Source of the DNA: Kribbella aluminosa
GTDB taxonomy: Bacteria; Actinomycetota; Actinomycetes; Propionibacteriales; Kribbellaceae
Reading direction: 5' to 3'
DNA length: 64,000 nucleotides
Assembly: GCF_017876295.1 (NCBI RefSeq)
Contig: NZ_JAGINT010000002.1
Coordinates: forward strand, 4,340,001 to 4,404,000
Shown: positions 40,349 to 48,390 of the stretch, one piece after another
Numbering within the stretch: the first letter of the stretch is position 1
Layout: every line of letters starts with the position of its first letter
Position numbers and translations under genes: made by a program
The notes under the pieces: generated by a model
Told to the model about the DNA's origin: nothing
Databases searched by the model: none
Seen by the model: only the letters and a program-made list of their open reading frames with translations

Positions 40349-41842
40349 ATGAGCGAGCACGCGTTGGAGCACGGCAGGGCGATACGGAGTCTGGTGCCGG
40401 CCCGGATGGACCGGCTGCCCTGGACCCGGTTCCACTGGATGATCGTCGTCGGCCTCGGGGTCTCCTGGATCCTCGACGGTCTGGAGATCCAGCTGGTCTC
40501 GCTGGTCGGCAACGTCCTGAAGGAACCGCAGACGCTGCACCTGACCACCTCCGAGGTCGGCCTGATGGCGTCGGTCTACCTGGGCGGCGAGGTCGTCGGC
40601 GCGCTGCTGTTCGGCCGGCTGACCGACCGGCTCGGGCGGCGCAGCCTGTTCATCGTCACGCTGCTCGTCTACCTGATCGCCTCCGGCGCGGCCGGCCTGT
40701 CCTGGAACCTCGGGTCGCTGCTGTTCTTCCGGTTCGTCGCCGGGATGGGCATCGGCGGCGAGTACGCCGCGATCAACTCCGCAATCGACGAGCTGATCCC
40801 GTCCCGGTACCGCGGCCGCGTCGACATCGGCGTCAACGGAACCTACTGGGGTGGTGCGCTGATCGGATCCGTGGTCGCGCTGGTCCTGCTGGACCAGAGC
40901 ATCGTCTCGATCGAGTGGGGCTGGCGGCTGTGCTTCCTGATCGGCCCGGTGATGGGGCTGTTCATCATCTACCTGCGCCGGCACATCCCGGAGAGCCCGC
41001 GCTGGCTGATGACGCACGGCCGGGTCGACGAGGCCGAGCGGACCGTCGACGACATCGAGGCGACCGTCCGCCGGCAGGGCGGCGAGCTCCGCGAGGTCCG
41101 CGACGACGAGGCGATCGAGCTGGTCGACTACCCGCCGGTGACGTACCGCGAGATCGCCCGGGTGATGCTCAGCCAGTACCCGAGCCGCTCGTTCCTCGGT
41201 TTCTCGATGATGGTCACCCAGGCGTTCCTCTACAACGCGATCTTCTTCACCTACGCGCTGGTGCTGAAGGCGTACTTCGGCCTCAGCGACTCGAGTGTCG
41301 CGCTGTACTTCTTCCCGTTCGCGATCGGCAACCTGGCCGGGCCGTTGCTGCTCGGGCGCCTGTTCGACACGATCGGCCGCCGGAAGATGATCCTCGGCAC
41401 GTACACGTTGTCGGCGGTGGTCCTGTTCGTCACGGCGCTGCTGTTCAACTCCGGCGTACTGAACGCCGCGTCCCTGACCGGGTTGTGGTGCGTCGTGTTC
41501 TTCTTCGCCTCGGCCGGTGCGTCGTCGGCGTACCTGACGGTGAGCGAGATCTTCCCGATCGAGCTGCGCGGCCAGGCGATCTCGTTCTTCTTCGCGATCT
41601 CGCAGCTGACCGGCGGCGTGATCGCGCCGTTCCTGTTCGCGTCGCTGATCGGCTCCGGGGACCACCCGCCGCGCGGGCCGCTGACGGTCGGTTACATCGT
41701 CGGTGCGGGCGTGATGCTGATCGGTGGGCTGATCGCCTGGTTCTTCGGTGTCGACGCGGAGGGCAAGTCGCTGGAGAACATCGCCAAGCCGTTGTCGTCG
41801 ACGGGCAGCACCCGCTTCCAGGGACCGACGCCCCTGGGATGA
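40349..41842 (+). CDS. MFS transporter, sugar/metabolite:H+ symporter type
   Basis: A 497-residue permease with twelve predicted helices. The MFS loop 2-3 motif is GRLTDRLGRRSLFIV; the repeat in the second half is GRLFDTIGRRKMILG. PESPRWLMTHGRVDEAERTVDDIEATV after helix 6 is typical of sugar porter or MHS-type members. Helix 1 contains GVSWILDGLEIQLVSL, with an Asp-Gly-Leu-Glu seen in aromatic acid/metabolite symporters. Substrate unassigned. GGGAGGAG lies 7 nt before ATG. A TTGACA box at 40293-40298 may be its -35. Confidence 0.9.
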   Translation: MSEHALEHGRAIRSLVPARMDRLPWTRFHWMIVVGLGVSWILDGLEIQLVSLVGNVLKEPQTLHLTTSEVGLMASVYLGGEVVGALLFGRLTDRLGRRSLFIVTLLVYLIASGAAGLSWNLGSLLFFRFVAGMGIGGEYAAINSAIDELIPSRYRGRVDIGVNGTYWGGALIGSVVALVLLDQSIVSIEWGWRLCFLIGPVMGLFIIYLRRHIPESPRWLMTHGRVDEAERTVDDIEATVRRQGGELREVRDDEAIELVDYPPVTYREIARVMLSQYPSRSFLGFSMMVTQAFLYNAIFFTYALVLKAYFGLSDSSVALYFFPFAIGNLAGPLLLGRLFDTIGRRKMILGTYTLSAVVLFVTALLFNSGVLNAASLTGLWCVVFFFASAGASSAYLTVSEIFPIELRGQAISFFFAISQLTGGVIAPFLFASLIGSGDHPPRGPLTVGYIVGAGVMLIGGLIAWFFGVDAEGKSLENIAKPLSSTGSTRFQGPTPLG

Positions 41843-41866
41843 GCCCCTAGGATGGCCCCTAGGATG
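41830..41866 (+). promoter_or_regulatory. Tandemly duplicated -10 box of cobQ
   Basis: The 12-mer GCCCCTAGGATG is repeated head to tail at 41843-41854 and 41855-41866. A one-mismatch copy (GCCCCTGGGATG) at 41830-41841 forms the last codons of the MFS gene. Each exact copy contains TAGGAT; the second lies 6 nt before the cobQ GTG. This gives two stacked candidate -10 boxes, the downstream one with leaderless spacing. Confidence 0.6.
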
Positions 41867-41871
41867 ACCGG

Positions 41872-43347
41872 GTGGGTTCGCTGCTGATCGCCGGTACGAC
41901 GTCCGACGCCGGGAAGACGACCGTTGTCACCGGGTTGTGCCGCTGGCTGGCGCGGCAGGGCGTGCGGGTGGCGCCGTACAAGGCGCAGAACATGTCGAAC
42001 AACTCGATGGTCTGTGCCGACGGTACCGAGATCGGCCGCGCGCAGTGGATCCAGGCCGTTGCCGCCGGCGCCGAACCCGAGGCCGCGATGAACCCGGTGC
42101 TGCTCAAACCGGGCAGCGACCGGCGCAGCCACGTGGTGCTGATGGGGGAGCCGTGGGGCGAGTTGTCCGCGCGGGGCTTCCGCACCGAACGTGCGGAGCT
42201 GGCGAAGGCGGCGTTCGCGGCGTACGACGACCTGGCGTCCCGGTACGACGTGGTGATCAGCGAGGGGGCGGGCAGCCCGACCGAGATCAACCTGCGGCAG
42301 TCCGACTACGTGAACATGGGCCTCGCGCAGCACACCCGCGCGCCGGTGGTCGTGGTCGGCGACATCGATCGCGGGGGAGTGTTCGCGTCGATGTTCGGGA
42401 CCGTCGCGCTGCTGGACGCGGCGGATCAGGCGCTGATCGGTGGGTTCCTGATCAACAAGTTCCGCGGTGACGTGTCGCTGCTGCAGCCGGGGATCGACAT
42501 GCTGGCCGGGGTCACCGGGCGGCCGACGTACGGCGTACTGCCGTGGCTGCCGGAGTTGTGGCTGGACTCGGAGGACACGCTGGACATTCCGGTACGGCGT
42601 ACTTCCTCGGCGGAGCTGTTGACGATCGCGGTGGTGCGGTTCCCGCGGATCAGCAACTTCACGGACCTGGACGCGCTCGCGGCCGAGCCGACCAACAGCG
42701 TGTTCTTCACCACCAGCCCGACGGAGATCCGCGACGCCGACCTGGTCGTCCTCCCCGGTTCCCGCGCCACGGTGTCCGACCTGGCCTGGCTTCGCGAGAA
42801 CGGCCTGGCCGACGCTCTACGGGCCAGAGTCGCGAACCGCCTTCCAGTGCTAGGAATCTGTGGCGGGTACCAGGCACTCGGATCGTTCGTCTCCGATCCG
42901 CACGGGGTGGAGACAGGTGGTGATCACCCGGGACTGGGGTTGTTGCCGGTCGCAACGGTCTTCGGCCGGGAGAAGGTGCTTGCGCGGCCCACGCGGACGG
43001 CGTACGAGATCCATCACGGGATCGTCGAGGTGATCGACGGTGCGGGAGGCGACCCGGGCGGTGACGTCGTCGCGTTTCCCGGCGGATGCCGTTCGGGGAA
43101 CGTGTGGGGGACGATCTGGCACGGGTTGCTGGACGACGACGCGGCGCGGCACGCGTTCCTCACCGAGGTCGCCGAGCTGACCGGCAGGCCGGCGCCGGAC
43201 GGGACGGTGTCGTTCGCGGGACTGCGCGAGGACCGGCTGGACCGGTTGGCCGACATGATCGACGAGTACGCCGACACCGCCGGGCTGCTGCAGCTCATCG
43301 AGCACGGCGCACCACCAGTTCCCTTCGTACCCCCAGGAGCGCCTTGA
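41872..43347 (+). CDS. cobQ: Cobyric acid synthase
   Basis: A 491-residue CobQ that amidates four carboxyl groups of adenosylcobyrinic acid diamide. The N-terminal dethiobiotin-synthetase-like ATPase has GTTSDAGKTTVVTGLCR and APYKAQNMSNNSMV. The glutamine amidotransferase half has LPGSRATVSDL and the nucleophile Cys in LGICGGYQALG. A His near the C-terminus (GTIWHGLL) completes the triad. It is a lone cobalamin gene here; cobT and cobA are at the end of the window. GTG start; its TGA overlaps the TTG of the next gene. Confidence 0.96.
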   Translation: MGSLLIAGTTSDAGKTTVVTGLCRWLARQGVRVAPYKAQNMSNNSMVCADGTEIGRAQWIQAVAAGAEPEAAMNPVLLKPGSDRRSHVVLMGEPWGELSARGFRTERAELAKAAFAAYDDLASRYDVVISEGAGSPTEINLRQSDYVNMGLAQHTRAPVVVVGDIDRGGVFASMFGTVALLDAADQALIGGFLINKFRGDVSLLQPGIDMLAGVTGRPTYGVLPWLPELWLDSEDTLDIPVRRTSSAELLTIAVVRFPRISNFTDLDALAAEPTNSVFFTTSPTEIRDADLVVLPGSRATVSDLAWLRENGLADALRARVANRLPVLGICGGYQALGSFVSDPHGVETGGDHPGLGLLPVATVFGREKVLARPTRTAYEIHHGIVEVIDGAGGDPGGDVVAFPGGCRSGNVWGTIWHGLLDDDAARHAFLTEVAELTGRPAPDGTVSFAGLREDRLDRLADMIDEYADTAGLLQLIEHGAPPVPFVPPGAP

Positions 43348-43907
43348 AGACCGTGCTGCAGGACTACCTCCAGGCGACCCGTGCGCTGATGCTCGCGAAG
43401 CTTGACGGGCTGAGCGAGTACGACCGCCGGCGGCCACTGGTCCCGTCCGGTACGAACCTGCTCGGCCTCGTGAAGCACCTGACCGGCATCGAGTACGTCT
43501 ACCTCGGCACCAGCGTGGGCCGCCCGCCGCGGGAGCAGCTGCCGTGGGAGGCGGACGGTTCGGTCTGGGAAGGCGCCGACATGTGGGCGAAGGCGGACGA
43601 GTCGACGGAGTACCTGACCGGGCTCTACCGCGAGGCCTGCGCGCACAGCGATCGCTCGATCGCCGAGCTCGAGCTGGACCACCCGGCCGAGGTACCGCAT
43701 TGGGCCGAGGGCCGGCGCAGTACGACGTTCGGCGCGCTGCTGGTCCGGGTGGTCGACGAGACCGCACACCACGCCGGGCACGCGGACATCGTCCGGGAGC
43801 TGATCGACGGCCAGGGCGGCCAGGACGCGGACCTGCTCGACGAGGCGGGCTGGTCGGAGTTCTACACCCAGATCCAGAAGGCGGCGGAGACGTTCCGGCG
43901 TGGATGA
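43344..43907 (+). CDS. DinB-family (DUF664) protein
   Basis: A 187-residue four-helix protein. The metal-binding His residues are in NLLGLVKHLTGIEYVYLG and in VVDETAHHAGHADIVRELIDG, as in DinB-fold proteins and mycothiol-dependent enzymes. The reaction is unknown; many actinobacterial relatives use mycothiol. The start is TTG at 43344, overlapping the cobQ stop (TTGA) with AGGAG 4 nt ahead. The next candidate, GTG at 43353, is too far from that box. Its end overlaps the sigma-factor remnant. Confidence 0.85.
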   Translation: MKTVLQDYLQATRALMLAKLDGLSEYDRRRPLVPSGTNLLGLVKHLTGIEYVYLGTSVGRPPREQLPWEADGSVWEGADMWAKADESTEYLTGLYREACAHSDRSIAELELDHPAEVPHWAEGRRSTTFGALLVRVVDETAHHAGHADIVRELIDGQGGQDADLLDEAGWSEFYTQIQKAAETFRRG

Positions 43908-43980
43908 CTTCGAGCGGGTGCGCGGCCGGTTGTTCGGGATCGCGTACCGGATGCCGGATGGTGTGGTGGCGATCGCGTAA
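43900..43980 (+). pseudogene. Remnant of an ECF sigma factor (SigJ/ECF41-like)
   Basis: A 26-codon frame starting at GTG 43900 reads VDDFERVRGRLFGIAYRM, then PDGVVAIA and stop. The first 18 residues match the conserved N-terminus (sigma region 2.1) of SigJ/ECF41-type sigma factors, which continue LGSVADAED. Everything after that is missing. GTG overlaps the end of the DinB gene, so coupling was intact before the deletion. The following oxidoreductase gene is the kind that usually accompanies ECF41 sigma factors. Confidence 0.75.
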
Positions 43981-44000
43981 CTGAAAGGACACCAACCGAG

Positions 44001-44720
44001 ATGAGTTCCATCCTCGTCACCGGCGGCACCGGCACGCTCGGTCGGCCAACCGTTGCTCGGCTCCAGGCACACGAGGTGCGCGTACTGAGCCGGAAGCCCG
44101 GACCCGATCGGATCGTCGGCGACCTCACGACCGGCTCGGGGCTTGCGGCCGCGCTCGCCGGGGCGGACATCGTCGTACACCTCGCCACCAGCCAAGGCCG
44201 ACGGGACATCGAGCAGACGCGGAACCTGCTCGCCGCGGCAACCGGCGTACGGCATCTGATCGTGATGTCGATCGCCGGGATCGACCGCATCCCGCTGCCG
44301 TACTACCGGTACAAGCTCGAGGCCGAGCGGCTGGTCGCCGAGTCCGGTGTGCCGTACACCGTGCTGCGCGCGACCCAGTTCCACAATCTCGTCGACCAGA
44401 TCCTCAGTGCTGAGCGGTTTCTCCCGGCGGTCCTCGCACCGGCGGTCACGCTGCAGCCGATCGCGGTCGAGGAGGTCGCGGTCCGACTCGCCGAACTGGT
44501 GGAGCAGCCGCCCGTGAACGGTCGCGCGCCGGACATCGGAGGTCCGGAACGGCGCTCGGTCGTCGAGCTGGCGGGGCTGTGGAAACGGGCCCGGTCCACA
44601 CGGCGCGCGGTGCTGCCGTTGCGGGTGCCGGGAAAGGCGTTCCGCGCGTTCGCGGCCGGTCATGCGACGGTCGACGGGCCCGAGTACGGCAAGATCACGT
44701 TCGCGGAGTACCTGCGATGA
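44001..44720 (+). CDS. NAD(P)-binding NmrA/atypical SDR oxidoreductase
   Basis: A 239-residue protein with TGGTGTLGRPTVARL at the N-terminus and a Rossmann fold of the atypical SDR type. HLIVMSIAGIDRIPLPYYRYKLEAERLVAESGVPYTVLRATQFHN contains the YxxxK-like YYRYK. Such proteins are redox sensors or reductases. Its neighbours are a deleted ECF41-type sigma gene upstream and a small membrane protein downstream with an ATGA overlap. This is the typical carboxymuconolactone decarboxylase/oxidoreductase/epimerase partner slot of ECF41 loci. GAAAGGA lies upstream of ATG. Confidence 0.88.
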   Translation: MSSILVTGGTGTLGRPTVARLQAHEVRVLSRKPGPDRIVGDLTTGSGLAAALAGADIVVHLATSQGRRDIEQTRNLLAAATGVRHLIVMSIAGIDRIPLPYYRYKLEAERLVAESGVPYTVLRATQFHNLVDQILSAERFLPAVLAPAVTLQPIAVEEVAVRLAELVEQPPVNGRAPDIGGPERRSVVELAGLWKRARSTRRAVLPLRVPGKAFRAFAAGHATVDGPEYGKITFAEYLR

Positions 44721-45106
44721 GGACGTACGTGCGCACGGTGCTCGTGATCTTCGCGACGCTCGAGTGGCTCCTCGGAGTATGGCTGACCTTCCTCCCGAAG
44801 ACGTTCTACGACCACGTGCCGACCGTCGACTGGGATCCGCCGTACAACGACCACCTGTTCCACGACTTCGGGGCGGCGTCGCTCGGCCTGGGGGTCGTCC
44901 TGACCGCCGCCGCGATCCGGCTGGACCGGTACCTGGCGGCCGTCGCGCTGCTGGCGTATCTCGCGTTCGCCCTGCCGCACCTGATCTTTCACCTGGGCCA
45001 CCTCGATGGTCACGAGCCCGGGTGGTCGGTCGTGCTCGGTGTCGGCGTGGGGCTGATGGTCCTGGTCCCGCTGACCGCGTTGGCGGGGGTGCGCAAGCTC
45101 ACGTGA
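44717..45106 (+). CDS. Small four-helix membrane protein
   Basis: A 129-residue protein with four hydrophobic segments (VRTVLVIFATLEWLLGVWLTFL; FGAASLGLGVVLTAAAIRL; YLAAVALLAYLAFALPHLIFHLGHL; VVLGVGVGLMVLVPLTAL). HDFG and HLIFHLGHLDGH are His-rich and could bind metal or haem, but I do not recognise a family. ATG overlaps the oxidoreductase stop by 4 bp, so the two are coupled. Confidence 0.75.
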   Translation: MRTYVRTVLVIFATLEWLLGVWLTFLPKTFYDHVPTVDWDPPYNDHLFHDFGAASLGLGVVLTAAAIRLDRYLAAVALLAYLAFALPHLIFHLGHLDGHEPGWSVVLGVGVGLMVLVPLTALAGVRKLT

Positions 45107-45113
45107 CCCGGCG

Positions 45114-45144
45114 TACACCACTGTGACAGTTCTACTGTCACAAT
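45114..45144 (+). promoter_or_regulatory. MerR-type promoter and operator of the CaiB-acyl-CoA dehydrogenase operon
   Basis: -35-like TACACC (45114-45119), a 19-bp spacer and -10 CACAAT (45139-45144). The spacer is occupied by a dyad: TGTGACAGT (45122-45130), TCT, ACTGTCACA (45134-45142), perfect over 9-bp arms. ATG at 45152 follows the -10 box after 7 nt, so the mRNA should be leaderless. The same arrangement occurs at 51854-51884. Confidence 0.8.
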
Positions 45145-45151
45145 GGCCGGT

Positions 45152-46288
45152 ATGGGTCCACTCGAGGGCGTCAAGGTGGTCGAGCTGGCCGGGATCGGTC
45201 CGGCGCCGTTCGCGTGCATGCTGCTCGCCGAGCTCGGTGCCGACGTACTGCGGATCGACCGCCCTGGCGGCGGACCCTCGATGGGCCCGCCGGAGCTGGA
45301 CCTGGTGAACCGCGGCCGGCGGAGCGCCGCCCTGGACCTGAAACATCCCGCCGCCGTGGACGTCGTACGCCGGCTCGTCGCGCAGGCCGACGTACTGGTC
45401 GAGGGGTTCCGGCCGGGGGTCGCCGAGCGGCTCGGGCTCGGGCCGGAGGACTGCCGGGCTCTGAATCCGCGGCTGGTGTACGGGCGGATGACCGGGTGGG
45501 GCCAGGACGGACCGCTGGCGCAGACGGCGGGGCACGACATCGACTACCTGGCCGTGTCGGGCGCGCTGCACCTGATCGGTCGCGCGGGCGGACCGCCGCA
45601 GGTACCGGCGAACCTGCTCGGCGATTTCGCGGGCGGCTCGCTCTACCTCGTGATCGGTGTACTCGCGGCGCTGCACGAGGCGCAGCGCAGCGGGCAGGGG
45701 CAGGTGGTGGACGCCGCGATCGTCGACGGTTCGGCCCATCTGACCACGATGCTGCTCGGCGCGCTCGCCGCCGGTTCGTGGCGGCAGGAGCGCGGGACGA
45801 ACCTGCTCGACACCGGCGCGCCGTTCTACGACGTGTACGAGACCGCGGACGGCAAACACGTCGCGGTCGGTGCGCTCGAGCCGCGGTTCTACGCCGAGCT
45901 GATCGGCAAGCTCGGGCTGAACCCGCCGGACCGCGACGATCCGGCCCAGTGGCCCGAGCTGCGGAAGGTGCTGACCAAGACGTTCCGCGAACGGACGCAG
46001 GCCGAGTGGGCCGAGCTGTTCGACGGCTCCGACGCGTGCGTGGCGCCGGTGCTCCCGCTGGCCGCGGACCACCCGCATCTCGTTGCCCGCGGCACCTTTG
46101 TGGACCACCACGGCGTCCGGCAGGCGGCCCCCGCGCCGCGCTTCGGCCGGACACCGACCAGCCTGCGCCGGCCGCCCGCGCGGCCGGGTGAGCACACCCG
46201 GGAGGCCCTGGCCGACTGGGGGATCACCGACGTCGATGCATTGCTGGAGTCCGGCGCCGCCAAACAGATCGAGCACCGCCAGGACTGA
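45152..46288 (+). CDS. CaiB/BaiF-family acyl-CoA transferase or racemase
   Basis: A 378-residue family III CoA-transferase fold protein beginning MGPLEGVKVVELAGIGPAPFACMLLAELGADVLRIDRP. RRSAALDLKHPAAVDVVRRLVAQADVLVEGFRPGVAERLGLG is diagnostic, and GHDIDYLAVSGALHLIGRAGGPPQVPANLLGDFAGGS matches alpha-methylacyl-CoA racemase (AMACR/Mcr), which inverts methyl-branched acyl-CoAs before beta-oxidation. ATG 45152 is preferred over 45143 because the latter lies inside the -10 box. It is followed by the acyl-CoA dehydrogenase with a 14-bp gap. Confidence 0.9.
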   Translation: MGPLEGVKVVELAGIGPAPFACMLLAELGADVLRIDRPGGGPSMGPPELDLVNRGRRSAALDLKHPAAVDVVRRLVAQADVLVEGFRPGVAERLGLGPEDCRALNPRLVYGRMTGWGQDGPLAQTAGHDIDYLAVSGALHLIGRAGGPPQVPANLLGDFAGGSLYLVIGVLAALHEAQRSGQGQVVDAAIVDGSAHLTTMLLGALAAGSWRQERGTNLLDTGAPFYDVYETADGKHVAVGALEPRFYAELIGKLGLNPPDRDDPAQWPELRKVLTKTFRERTQAEWAELFDGSDACVAPVLPLAADHPHLVARGTFVDHHGVRQAAPAPRFGRTPTSLRRPPARPGEHTREALADWGITDVDALLESGAAKQIEHRQD

Positions 46289-46302
46289 GAGGAAACCCGC
46301 CC

Positions 46303-47445
46303 GTGGAACGTCAGCTCTTCGACGCCGATCAGGATGCCTTCCGGGAGACCGTGCGCGCGTTCTGCGACAAGGAGATCGTCCCGCACCACGACAGCTGGGA
46401 GGCCGCCGGCATCGTCCCGCGCGAACTCTGGACGGCCGCCGGTTCCGCCGGTCTGCTCGGCTTCATGATGCCGGAGGAGTACGGCGGTGGTGGGGTGCGC
46501 GACTTCCGGTTCAACGCCGTACTGATCGAGGAACTCACCCGGGTCCGGGCGAGCGGCGTCGGCTTCACGATCCACACCGACATCAACTCGGCGTACCTGC
46601 TGGACTATGCCACCGGCGAGCAGCAGCAGCGCTGGCTGCCGGCGTTCTGTTCCGGCGAGACGATCACCGCGATCGCGATGACCGAGCCCGGCGCCGGCAG
46701 CGACCTGCAGGGGATCCAGACCACGGCGCGGCGCGACGGCGACCACTACGTACTGAACGGGCAGAAGACGTTCATCTCGAACGGGATCCTCGCGGACCTG
46801 GTGATCGTGGTGGCGAAGACCGATCCGGAGGCCGGCGCGCAGGGCATCTCGCTGCTGGTCGTCGAGCGCGGGATGCCCGGGTTCGAGCGCGGGCGGAACC
46901 TGGACAAGATCGGGCTCAAGGCACAGGACACCGCGGAGCTGTTCTTCGACGACGTCCGGGTGCCGGCCGGGAACCTGCTCGGCGAGGAGGGTCAGGGCTT
47001 CGGGTACCTGATGGAGAAGCTGCCCCAGGAACGGCTGACGATCGCGGTCGTCGCGGCCGCCGCCTGCGAGAACATACTCGACGACACGCTGCGCTACGTG
47101 AAGGACCGCAAGGCGTTCGGCCGCCCGATCGGCTCCTTCCAGAACAGCCGTTTCGTGCTCGCCGAACTCGCCACCGAGACGCAGATCGCGCGCGTCTTCG
47201 TCGACCGCTGCATCCAGGAGCTGAACGCCGGCACGCTGACCGTCGCCGAGGCCGCGATGGCGAAGTGGTGGACCACCGAACTGCAGAAGAAGGTCGTCGA
47301 CCGCTGCCTGCAGCTGCACGGCGGCTACGGCTTCATGACCGAGTACCCGATCGCCAAGGCCTACCTCGACACCCGCATCCAGACCATCTACGGCGGTACG
47401 ACGGAAATCATGAAGGAAATCATCGGCCGGACGATGGGCATCTAG
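46303..47445 (+). CDS. Acyl-CoA dehydrogenase, long-chain/isovaleryl-type active site
   Basis: A 380-residue FAD enzyme catalysing the first step of beta-oxidation. FAD/substrate motifs AIAMTEPGAGSDLQGIQTTA and FISNGILADLVIVVAKT are present, and the C-terminus is IYGGTTEIMKEIIGRTMGI. The usual catalytic Glu of the YEGT motif is Gly here. As in LCAD and isovaleryl-CoA dehydrogenase, the base is probably Glu243 in EKLPQERLTI, which aligns with LCAD KELPQERL. This suits long or branched substrates, matching the racemase upstream. GTG start with GAGGAAA upstream. Confidence 0.93.
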   Translation: MERQLFDADQDAFRETVRAFCDKEIVPHHDSWEAAGIVPRELWTAAGSAGLLGFMMPEEYGGGGVRDFRFNAVLIEELTRVRASGVGFTIHTDINSAYLLDYATGEQQQRWLPAFCSGETITAIAMTEPGAGSDLQGIQTTARRDGDHYVLNGQKTFISNGILADLVIVVAKTDPEAGAQGISLLVVERGMPGFERGRNLDKIGLKAQDTAELFFDDVRVPAGNLLGEEGQGFGYLMEKLPQERLTIAVVAAAACENILDDTLRYVKDRKAFGRPIGSFQNSRFVLAELATETQIARVFVDRCIQELNAGTLTVAEAAMAKWWTTELQKKVVDRCLQLHGGYGFMTEYPIAKAYLDTRIQTIYGGTTEIMKEIIGRTMGI

Positions 47446-47446
47446 A

Positions 47447-47504
47447 CGCAGGGGAACCGTCGCTCGGTGCACACGCAGGTGGTGCCGTTGCGACGGTTCC
47501 TGCG
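47447..47504 (+). terminator. Stem-loop after the acyl-CoA dehydrogenase gene
   Basis: CGCAGG(GG)AACCGTCGC (47447-47463) pairs with GCGACGGTTCCTGCG (47490-47504), a 15-bp stem with a 2-nt bulge and a 26-nt loop. It starts one base after the stop codon. The loop contains CAGGTGGTGCC, which also occurs in the 80-bp dyad at 12040-12050. Confidence 0.7.
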
Positions 47505-47550
47505 CCTGATCACCAGCCAGGTGGTGCGAGCGTCCTGTGCTGGTATCACC

Positions 47551-47584
47551 GTGTCGCGCCCGACCCCTCCCGGCGGCGCGACAC
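47551..47584. terminator. Second stem-loop between convergent operons
   Basis: GTGTCGCGCC (47551-47560) and GGCGCGACAC (47575-47584) form a perfect 10-bp stem around 14 nt. It lies 84 nt beyond the minus-strand GAF-ANTAR gene and probably terminates that operon. The rest of the 222-bp interval shows nothing else. Confidence 0.55.
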
Positions 47585-47667
47585 CTGGCGCCGAGGTCTT
47601 GGGCATGCCCGAACAGGCACCGCCAGCCTAGCCGGTTCGGCCACGGGCCACCACGGCTCGTGACAAC

Positions 47668-48390
47668 TCAGTCGCGCGATCGGCTGAGCGTCAGCGTGCC
47701 CTGAACGATCTCGTCGGCGACCTCGGTCAGGCGCCGGTTGTGGGCCCTGGCGTACGAACGCATCATGGCGAACGCCTCGTCGACGTCGACTCCCAGGCCG
47801 TGGCTGAGGAATCCCTTTGCCTGCTCGATCAGGATGCGGCTGTTCAGAGCGGACTGGAGCTGCTCGGTGACGACCTCCTTGCGGGCCAGCGCGCGCTGGT
47901 GCACGATGCCGATCGTGGCCGCGTCGGCGAGCGCCTGCCCCAGCCTGACCGTCTCGGCGTCCAGTTCCCCGGTGGACCGGCTGAACAGGTTCACCGCGCC
48001 GAGCACCGAGTCGCGCAGTCGCATCGGTAATGCCTGGACCGACAGGTAACCGGCGCCGACAGCGGTTGCCGCGAAGCGGGGCCACCGGGTGCGGGCGTCC
48101 CGCAGGTCGCCGACCTGCACCGGACGACCGGTGCTGAACGCGTCCATGCAGGGGCCTTCCAGATTCTGCAACTGGCCGAGCTCGACGAGCCGCGCCTGCT
48201 CGCTCGAGGCAGCGACCAGGCTCAGCACGCCGTGATGATCGGCGAGCAGGATGCCGCAGGCCGACACGCCCAGCAACTCGCTGCAGCGCGCAGCAAGCCG
48301 GTCCAGGAACTCGATGATGTCGAAGTCGTCGACGAGAGTGTCCGACAGCTCGATGAACACCTCGCGCACTCTACGGTCGGATGCACTCAT
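47668..48390 (-). CDS. GAF-ANTAR transcription antitermination regulator
   Basis: A 240-residue protein. The GAF sensor domain covers about residues 15-160 (FLDRLAARCSELLGVSACGILLADHHG; GAVNLFSRSTGELD). The C-terminal ANTAR domain covers about 170-230 (LQSALNSRILIEQAKGFLSHGLGVDVDEAFAMMRSYARAHNRRLTEVADEIV). ANTAR domains bind paired hexaloop RNA hairpins to prevent termination. The GAF ligand is unknown. ATG overlaps the stop of the upstream GAF-ANTAR gene by one base, so the two are made together and may hetero-dimerise. Confidence 0.92.
   Translation of the reverse strand: MSASDRRVREVFIELSDTLVDDFDIIEFLDRLAARCSELLGVSACGILLADHHGVLSLVAASSEQARLVELGQLQNLEGPCMDAFSTGRPVQVGDLRDARTRWPRFAATAVGAGYLSVQALPMRLRDSVLGAVNLFSRSTGELDAETVRLGQALADAATIGIVHQRALARKEVVTEQLQSALNSRILIEQAKGFLSHGLGVDVDEAFAMMRSYARAHNRRLTEVADEIVQGTLTLSRSRD

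Noticed and set aside
45143..45145. ATG 45143 as start of the CaiB-family gene
   Set aside because: It overlaps the -10 box defined by comparison with 51879-51884. ATG 45152 matches both the family start MGPLEG and the conserved 7-nt spacing.
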